NCBI GenBank assembly: GCA_024278345.1
Contig: JAJRTK010000180.1
Location: forward strand, 1-14,445
Origin: a bacterium
Lineage (GTDB): Bacteria; CSSED10-310; JAJRTK01
Direction: 5' to 3'
DNA: 14,445 bases
The notes under the pieces were generated by a model. The model was not told the origin of the DNA and ran no database searches. It saw nothing but the letters and a program-made list of their open reading frames with translations. This document shows positions 14,205 through 14,445 of the stretch, one piece after another (positions within the stretch are counted from its first letter, which is position 1; each line of letters opens with the position of its first letter). A program made the position numbers and the translations under genes.

Positions 14205-14445
14205 TCACGATTCATCGTCCGGGTCGATGCCAAGCTCCCGGAGTCGCGCCGCCAGCCGTTCGGCCCGCTGGCGTTCCCGTTCGGCCCGCTGGCGTTCCTG
14301 CTCCAGGCGATCCTTGAGCTCGGTGTAACTCAGAAAGGGATTGCCCTCGGGGTCGTACAGCTCTAATTGACCGTCCCGCAGCTCGAACCGTATTCCCAGG
14401 CGCGGACTCACGAAACCCTGCATGCGAAAAACCGGAAAGAGGCGG
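14205..14445 (-). CDS. Uma2-like protein, C-terminal part (cut by window edge)
   Basis: Only the last 80 or so residues are in the window; the frame stays open through 14445, so the ATG at 14423 is internal. The segment SPRLGIRFELRDG, followed by LELYDPEGNP and an Arg/Glu/Gln-rich coiled tail ending LRELGIDPD, is the typical C-terminus of Uma2-family (DUF820) proteins. These carry a PD-(D/E)XK nuclease-like fold and are common in Cyanobacteria and related genomes. The catalytic part is outside the window. The heptad-like coil is encoded by two exact 21-base tandem copies (14256-14297), a place prone to length change. Its job in the cell is not known. Confidence 0.75.
   Translation of the reverse strand, partial: RLFPVFRMQGFVSPRLGIRFELRDGQLELYDPEGNPFLSYTELKDRLEQERQRAERERQRAERLAARLRELGIDPDDES
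14256..14297. repeat. Two perfect 21-base tandem copies inside the Uma2-like tail
   Basis: The unit beginning CCGTTCGGCCCGC is repeated exactly twice (14256-14276 and 14277-14297), followed by a poor partial third. In the minus-strand reading frame each unit adds seven residues, one coiled-coil heptad of the ERQRAER type. Slippage here would lengthen or shorten the coil without shifting the frame. Confidence 0.85.

Noticed and set aside
1-14445. tRNA, rRNA or CRISPR arrays
   Set aside because: No cloverleaf with a GGTTCGAATCC-like arm, no rRNA blocks and no regularly spaced direct repeats were seen; the dispersed repeats are kilobases apart.

Overview
The window is high-GC bacterial DNA with eight protein genes read complete and a ninth cut by the right edge. 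Gene starts mostly carry GGAGG-like ribosome sites. The mix (Ser/Thr kinase with a planctomycete/verrucomicrobial-style N-terminus, animal-type urocanase, formylglycine-enzyme-like and ankyrin exported proteins, an Uma2-like tail) suggests a free-living member of Acidobacteriota, Planctomycetota, Verrucomicrobiota or Myxococcota. I cannot place it more firmly; Acidobacteriota is only a guess.

Layout. (1) 1-519 is a non-coding upstream region with a dispersed-repeat copy, two hairpins and a degenerate GGTGAG-rich stretch. (2) 520-3585 is a two-gene operon: a kinase fused to one clear HU/IHF-type DNA-binding domain and a probable second, followed 12 bases later by a reverse transcriptase with retron hallmarks (NAxxH, YADD, VTG). 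This is the most interesting system here: a candidate retron whose partner protein is a kinase with histone-like DNA-binding domains. (3) 3759-5597 is a TraB/PrgY-like protein with a large unassigned C-terminus. (4) 5632-6370 holds a terminator between convergent genes, a minus-strand RRM RNA-binding protein and, upstream of it, a roughly 245-base hairpin-rich leader with a near-consensus sigma70 promoter and a canonical intrinsic terminator. (5) 6743-8785 is a long, animal-type urocanate hydratase with no other hut gene in view. (6) 8990-10054 is a zinc-ribbon membrane protein with a HEIGH metalloprotease-like motif; 10236-10619 is a VOC-fold protein; 10713-12050 is an exported FGE-like protein. 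(7) 12227-14119 is an exported protein of 17-18 ankyrin repeats. (8) 14205-14445 is the C-terminal tail of a minus-strand Uma2-like protein.

Threaded through the gaps are five copies of one structured intergenic repeat of about 85-115 bases (146-239, 3653-3735, 6520-6637, 8831-8946, 12071-12165). It comes in a short form and a long form with an extra hairpin. Three copies lie in the same relative orientation behind plus-strand genes, where two of them look like transcription terminators.

Apart from the kinase-RT pair and the promoter/leader/terminator/RRM unit, the neighbours do not form an obvious shared pathway.
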